Below, piece by piece: positions 13,733 to 18,243 of a DNA stretch of 18,243 bases (positions are counted from its first letter, which is position 1; each line of letters starts with the position of its first letter). The DNA comes from Verrucomicrobiales bacterium (lineage in GTDB: Bacteria > Verrucomicrobiota > Verrucomicrobiia > Verrucomicrobiales > DEV007): contig JACETS010000030.1 in assembly GCA_013911195.1 (NCBI GenBank), positions 1 to 18,243 on the forward strand, read 5' to 3'. Below the pieces are notes generated by a model that saw only the letters and a list, made by a program, of their open reading frames with translations, did no database searches and had not been told where the DNA came from. The position numbers were made by a program, and so were the translations under genes.

Positions 13733-16700
13733 TTAAAGAGACTCTACATGAAGCCTTAACTTTTGGTTTGGAGATGAGTCAATAGGCTCGTTACTACCCT
13801 CAACAACGCTTACTCCATTTGGTAAAACATCAGTAGAGAAAACCTGAGTGTTCTGTTCTGATTTATGCCATTTTATAAAATCATTCGATGTTTCTAGAGA
13901 CACTCTTACATCTTTGCGATTTGATTTTATCATATATTGTAGCGCTAAGAACTCCTGCCCATCTTGACTCACAATATTGACCATGATTTGAGGAATCGAT
14001 TGATTGTCACTTGGGTTTGTTCCTAGCGCATATTCAACGAGATTCAAAAACCCATCATTATCTGGATCTTTAAGTTTTCCAGCGATTTCATCTGAAGGGT
14101 TTTGAAACACATCGGTAACCCATTGATCATAATCATAACTCAAACTTAGATCATCTTTTCCTGGGGTACCGTTATTTTTACTACTTGATGTCCAAGAGTC
14201 GTCGGAATTAAAGTCTAATTTCTCTGTTTCACTGATCAGGTTTAATGATGCTCCTCTACCATCGGCCTCAACTGACCAAGGAAGTCTATCATCATAACTA
14301 AAATCAATAATTGGATCACCTGCTCCAAATGAAAGTTTTATTCTTTCACCTCCATTAGATAACCTGTCCCCCTCTTCCCACTGACCAGCAATTGGAAGCC
14401 CTGATCCATACCTCATCTCGAAAGCTTTAAGATTTTTCACCACAAGCACATGTTCCTGTGGACCAATAAATTCAATATTGGAATTTAAAAAGTCAAAATC
14501 AATTCCTTTCGTAAACCTTAAGTCTCTTAGATCTAAATTTTTATCACCAACATTCTTAATTTCAATAAACTCAAAGAGATCATCATCATCAAATCCAGCA
14601 TCAATTTCCTCTGCGTTTGGACGACCAGGATGGTACATAATTTCTGAAACAATTAGCGAATCAGTGTAATTAGTTAGATCTGGCAACGAAGGCTGAAACT
14701 CAATTGGATCTGACCAATTACTCCAGCGACCTGTGTCATCTTGATGACGAGCTCTCGCTCTATAAATTGCATCTGACCTAATCACTGAAGTCGGAATCTT
14801 GGCCGTTTTCTCAAAATCATTAATAGGACCTGTATCCCAATCCGCATCCCATTCTAATTTAATACTATCTGGATCAGTGACAGGAGGAGGAGTTCCACTC
14901 ATCTCCAAATCAAAAATCATATCACTGCTTGAAGAAGAAGCCTGATGAACCTCAACCGCAATCAGATTATCACCTTCGAAAAACATTTCAGATGGCACTA
15001 CAAAATTAAAGATCTTATCCTCATCCCTAGAACCAGAAGCTCGAGTATCATAAGTAATGTTTCCTGCGGGCATCTGAGACCTAGCCACCTCTTTACCATT
15101 AACATAAATCACTGCACCGTCATCTCGCTGAAGACCTAGTGTAAAGCTACCAAACTGATCAACCGATTGAATGTTCACCAATTTTCTAAAATAGGTCGTA
15201 AGATGTTTTTGGGATGTAATTCCACCAAAATCAATAGTAGTGACCACTTGGTTGTCAGCGTAACCGAGTGGCGATAATCCCTCACTCCACAAACTATCAT
15301 CAAAGCCAATCTCTTTCCAAGCAAGTCCCTGATCAGAACCATTATCTAAATATTTCCATGATGAACCTAAGCCAAAAAAAGGAGTAACCTTTAGACCATC
15401 CTCGTTAACCTTAGTAATTTCAGCCAATCTCCATTGAATAGCCTCAAAAGTTGAACTGCCCTGAGGATCAGAAAAATCAGAAGATTCAAAAATTAGACCA
15501 TTTGAATTAAAACCGTCATCTCCGATGTACTTTATGGTAGGCTTTCTTGGAATTTTTCCACCCTCACCAAATGATCTCTGCAAAGAATCCAAATGCGCCG
15601 CCCTTCCTCCGTTTCTTACGCTGCCACCAGGCCAAGATCCCCCTGAAAAGGCAAAATTTTTCATATCTCGTACAAGAGAAGCAATTGAGGACGATCCCGC
15701 TCCTCCAATCCCAGAATACGTCCCAGCATCAGAAGGTGAACCTTTCCATCTAGCAGCGTCTGCTTTTTCCATAGGCTCTAACTGTGCTGCAAAGGCCTCA
15801 ATAATCGGATTAATTTGGTCCTCTTGCCATAATAAATCTCTGAGCTGCCTAACTTCATTAAAATATGCTGGCCATAGCTCGGGAGTAGAATTCCCATCAG
15901 CACCCCCTCCTGCTGCAGAAAATAATGAATTGTAAACTACATCATGACCACTATTCCAGGTTGGCCCCCAACTCGCATCAGTGTCCCAAGGAAGAATCCA
16001 TAATTTGCCATTATAATTATTCTCCGGTAAATAAACCGGCTCAAAGTAATAGACCATATTCTTATTAGCACTGGGCCAAAAATCATAGTGCCTAATAGCT
16101 TCTGCTAGGGCATGCCATCTATTCCATTTTTCAAGATTAACATGAGCATTTATAAAATCCGCCGAATCACGACCATCCAATTGGTTTTCAATCGTTGAAT
16201 GATCTCGACCGTTATTTGGAGCATAAGCAGCTTGATAACGCTGTTGCTGTTTCCAACTAGTGGTTTGGTTGATGAGTTTATATAGATTTCCTTTCTCCAA
16301 TTGATGAGATTCCATAAACCTCACATCATATGTTTCTAAAATAAAATTAAACCCATGAAAGTCACCTCTCCACTTATCTGGAGCTTCTTCCTCGTCATCG
16401 ATAACCCTCCAATGTACCCAATGGGTTCTTGGACCCGGAACACCAATCTTGTTAAACAAATAAAGCGAAACCGCCTCATTAAGACCATATGTTAACGTCC
16501 CTCTGTTATCAAACCCCTTGCCTATGGTTAAAGTTCTCCACTCTCTAGGATACTTTTTACCAGTGTAGTCTCTCGACTGAAAGTAGGATCCATTATTAAA
16601 TCGAAGTCGCATGGATCTCTTACCTCGATTGTGATAGCGACCATTTGCACCTCTTAGACGATACCTGATATTGTCATATACGATTCCATCATAGAACATG

Positions 16701-18243
16701 GTCCCGTGCCAGTTGTAATAGAATCTTGCTTGGGTACCCTGACTAATCTGTTTCGAACCATTATATGCAAAGCAATCAGCATAATCATTTTGCCTAGTCA
16801 AAAGATGATATACTGGCAAACTTTCCAATGCGGACGCACCCTCACCCTCATAACTTGGAATTCCGTTATATGTAAAATATGCAAAATTTAATGAAGGATC
16901 ATCTGAAAATGGGGCTCTAGCTCTTTTGCCTACCACATCTTCCAAAATGATACGATATCTCACAAGAGTACGATGTTTGTTGACTGGAAGAGTTACAGAA
17001 TAAACATCATCACTAGCCTGAAGGTCTCCTCCCTCCCCCTTGTCATTCATTAAAACAGAAACCCAACCCTCTTCATATTTAGGATTTTCTAACTGAGGAG
17101 AATTAACAGGAATATTAGGGACAGGGTGTGGAAGCTTTGCCGGGACATAAGACCCCGCACTGACAATACAGTATTCCAAAGTTACCGAACCAACCCCATC
17201 TAAGTCGGTAACTTTGGCACTAATAACTACAGGATCTTCACTCGATGGGACTTTGGGGAAATGGTTAACCTTTCTGATATTAGGAGGTGCGTTTGATGAA
17301 AAAGCAGTATTTCTGGAACCAGGACTAGGAGTATAAATTGCCTCATCTAGTTTCGGCCTGACAATTTCGATATCAAAACCAAGGTCACTGTTGTTTATAG
17401 AGGAATTGAACAACTGTACGGCAATTGTATTAATTCCCTCGATAAGAAATGCACCTGGATTATTTACAGTAACTTCATGAAGCTTGCCTTCAGTACCTGA
17501 GCGAGAAGCCTTAGCTTCAATAGATGGTTCACCAATAAAATTATGCCTTTCTACTTCCTTTCCATTGATCCACAGAATAAATCCATCATCTGCAAAATAA
17601 TTAATATTTATAACTGATGGAATTTCTCCCTCAATTATTTCAAAAGTATTGCGCAAAAAAATACAATTATAATTACTCCTCATGTCATCTAGGGAAGTAT
17701 TAATAGTCATATCATTTACTCGCCCATAGCCTATTGGAGAGACTGCTCCAACATTCCATGAGAGATCTAATTCATATTCTTTGGTTCTCCATAGATCGGT
17801 AGGAGTTGACGCTTCTGTAAGGCCCGGCCTCCACGACCAGGAATCATTGGCAAACCCTAATAGAACAGCCTCACCTAGGCTTCTCTGAGGAGTAGAAGGT
17901 CTCCACGAACTACCAAGAGAGTTATCCAGTTCAGGATTCATTAATTCCATGGAAGCTCCCTGACCGCTAGGCGCAACTGGCCATGGAAAACCAGTCCTGT
18001 AATCGACCAGATCTACAATTTCATCTTCTGCATTCCTTAACCTAATTGTTTCTCCACCTGAATCCAACTTACCCTCATAAGGGCCAAGAGCTGATATGTT
18101 AAAAGTCTCTTTAATTGTGTCTGGATCTTCAGCAATAACAACATATGACTTTGCAGCTAGATTAGCTCCTTCAGGGAAATTAAAATCAACTGCTCCTGAT
18201 AGTCTCCATCCATCCAAAGACAAAGCCTCATCCAGAGGATTAT
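13733..18243 (-). CDS. Giant extracellular lamin-tail-domain / CotH-kinase-like protein (5' end cut by window edge)
   Basis: The frame is open to the window edge, so at least 1502 residues are present and the N-terminus with any signal peptide is missing; the TTG at 18223 is not the real start. Numbering from that TTG: lamin-tail domain 1 (LDGWRLSGAVDFNFPEG to about 108); beta module A1 (about 125-290, FADDGFILWINGKEVERHN); Ig-like segment (313-450); CotH-kinase-like domain (about 470-830) with IRYRLRGANGRYHNRGKRSM, YDFWPSANKNMVYYF and ILPWDTDASWG, the latter two resembling the kinase active-site motifs; beta module A2 (about 955-1112, LQRDDGAVIYVNGKEVAR); fibronectin-like piece (1118-1178); lamin-tail domain 2 (1187-1340); and a Ca-binding-like DPDNDGFLNLVEYALGTNP (1386-1404) before a terminal beta module. 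CotH of Bacillus phosphorylates spore-coat proteins; activity here is inferred. No membrane anchor or PEP-CTERM was seen. Confidence 0.92.
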   Translation of the reverse strand, partial: NPLDEALSLDGWRLSGAVDFNFPEGANLAAKSYVVIAEDPDTIKETFNISALGPYEGKLDSGGETIRLRNAEDEIVDLVDYRTGFPWPVAPSGQGASMELMNPELDNSLGSSWRPSTPQRSLGEAVLLGFANDSWSWRPGLTEASTPTDLWRTKEYELDLSWNVGAVSPIGYGRVNDMTINTSLDDMRSNYNCIFLRNTFEIIEGEIPSVININYFADDGFILWINGKEVERHNFIGEPSIEAKASRSGTEGKLHEVTVNNPGAFLIEGINTIAVQLFNSSINNSDLGFDIEIVRPKLDEAIYTPSPGSRNTAFSSNAPPNIRKVNHFPKVPSSEDPVVISAKVTDLDGVGSVTLEYCIVSAGSYVPAKLPHPVPNIPVNSPQLENPKYEEGWVSVLMNDKGEGGDLQASDDVYSVTLPVNKHRTLVRYRIILEDVVGKRARAPFSDDPSLNFAYFTYNGIPSYEGEGASALESLPVYHLLTRQNDYADCFAYNGSKQISQGTQARFYYNWHGTMFYDGIVYDNIRYRLRGANGRYHNRGKRSMRLRFNNGSYFQSRDYTGKKYPREWRTLTIGKGFDNRGTLTYGLNEAVSLYLFNKIGVPGPRTHWVHWRVIDDEEEAPDKWRGDFHGFNFILETYDVRFMESHQLEKGNLYKLINQTTSWKQQQRYQAAYAPNNGRDHSTIENQLDGRDSADFINAHVNLEKWNRWHALAEAIRHYDFWPSANKNMVYYFEPVYLPENNYNGKLWILPWDTDASWGPTWNSGHDVVYNSLFSAAGGGADGNSTPELWPAYFNEVRQLRDLLWQEDQINPIIEAFAAQLEPMEKADAARWKGSPSDAGTYSGIGGAGSSSIASLVRDMKNFAFSGGSWPGGSVRNGGRAAHLDSLQRSFGEGGKIPRKPTIKYIGDDGFNSNGLIFESSDFSDPQGSSTFEAIQWRLAEITKVNEDGLKVTPFFGLGSSWKYLDNGSDQGLAWKEIGFDDSLWSEGLSPLGYADNQVVTTIDFGGITSQKHLTTYFRKLVNIQSVDQFGSFTLGLQRDDGAVIYVNGKEVARSQMPAGNITYDTRASGSRDEDKIFNFVVPSEMFFEGDNLIAVEVHQASSSSSDMIFDLEMSGTPPPVTDPDSIKLEWDADWDTGPINDFEKTAKIPTSVIRSDAIYRARARHQDDTGRWSNWSDPIEFQPSLPDLTNYTDSLIVSEIMYHPGRPNAEEIDAGFDDDDLFEFIEIKNVGDKNLDLRDLRFTKGIDFDFLNSNIEFIGPQEHVLVVKNLKAFEMRYGSGLPIAGQWEEGDRLSNGGERIKLSFGAGDPIIDFSYDDRLPWSVEADGRGASLNLISETEKLDFNSDDSWTSSSKNNGTPGKDDLSLSYDYDQWVTDVFQNPSDEIAGKLKDPDNDGFLNLVEYALGTNPSDNQSIPQIMVNIVSQDGQEFLALQYMIKSNRKDVRVSLETSNDFIKWHKSEQNTQVFSTDVLPNGVSVVEGSNEPIDSSPNQKLRLHVESL

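Noticed and set aside
15525..15935. 136-codon plus-strand open frame opposite the CotH-like region
   Set aside because: Antisense to a long continuous coding frame; proline/serine-rich translation is typical of a shadow frame.
1..18243. CRISPR arrays, insertion sequences, tRNA or rRNA genes
   Set aside because: No regularly spaced repeats, transposase-like frames, or tRNA/rRNA consensus segments were seen.

Overview
The window is AT-rich bacterial chromosome that most resembles a marine Verrucomicrobiota (PVC superphylum) genome. That assignment is inferred from gene content: a PSCyt2/PSD1 (DUF1549/DUF1553) protein followed by a DUF1501 Tat-exported protein, a very large exported lamin-tail/CotH protein, and exported proteins carrying verrucomicrobial-type beta modules. 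No rRNA or other taxonomic marker was compared by search.

Region 1 (1-8499, all on the minus strand) is a fused str + S10 ribosomal operon. In transcription order it reads rpsL, rpsG, fusA, rpsJ, rplC, rplD, rplW, rplB, rpsS, an exported coiled-coil protein, rplV, rpsC, rplP (cut by the left edge). There is no tuf gene between fusA and rpsJ. The anomaly is the 263-residue signal-peptide-bearing protein between rpsS and rplV, separated from them by 19 and 5 bases.

Region 2 (8500-9092) is a 593-base gene-free spacer with several GC-rich foldable islands in AT-rich DNA. Next to rpsL on the minus strand there is an attenuator-like leader: an 8-bp outer stem, inner stems and a U5 tract. Farther upstream is a second structured element that could be a small RNA or a 3' UTR ending in a terminator-like hairpin. 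The apical loop of the leader and the loop of that terminator-like hairpin contain perfectly complementary 12-mers, and a related 9-mer occurs a third time between them near a possible promoter.

Region 3 (9093-18243) encodes exported proteins. A minus-strand secreted protein (InlB-type repeat plus YbaY-like domain) diverges from a plus-strand pair (PSCyt2/PSD1 protein, then a DUF1501 Tat substrate). That pair converges, with only 10 bases between stops, on a minus-strand pair: a giant LTD/CotH protein running off the right edge, followed 4 bases later by a small DUF2141 secreted protein. The likely common theme is cell-envelope or extracellular protein function. The biochemical roles of PSCyt2/PSD1, DUF1501 and DUF2141 are not established, so no pathway is claimed.

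No tRNA, rRNA, CRISPR array, insertion sequence or phage gene was seen. The strongest candidates for something undescribed are the exported protein inside the S10 operon and the complementary-loop arrangement upstream of rpsL.
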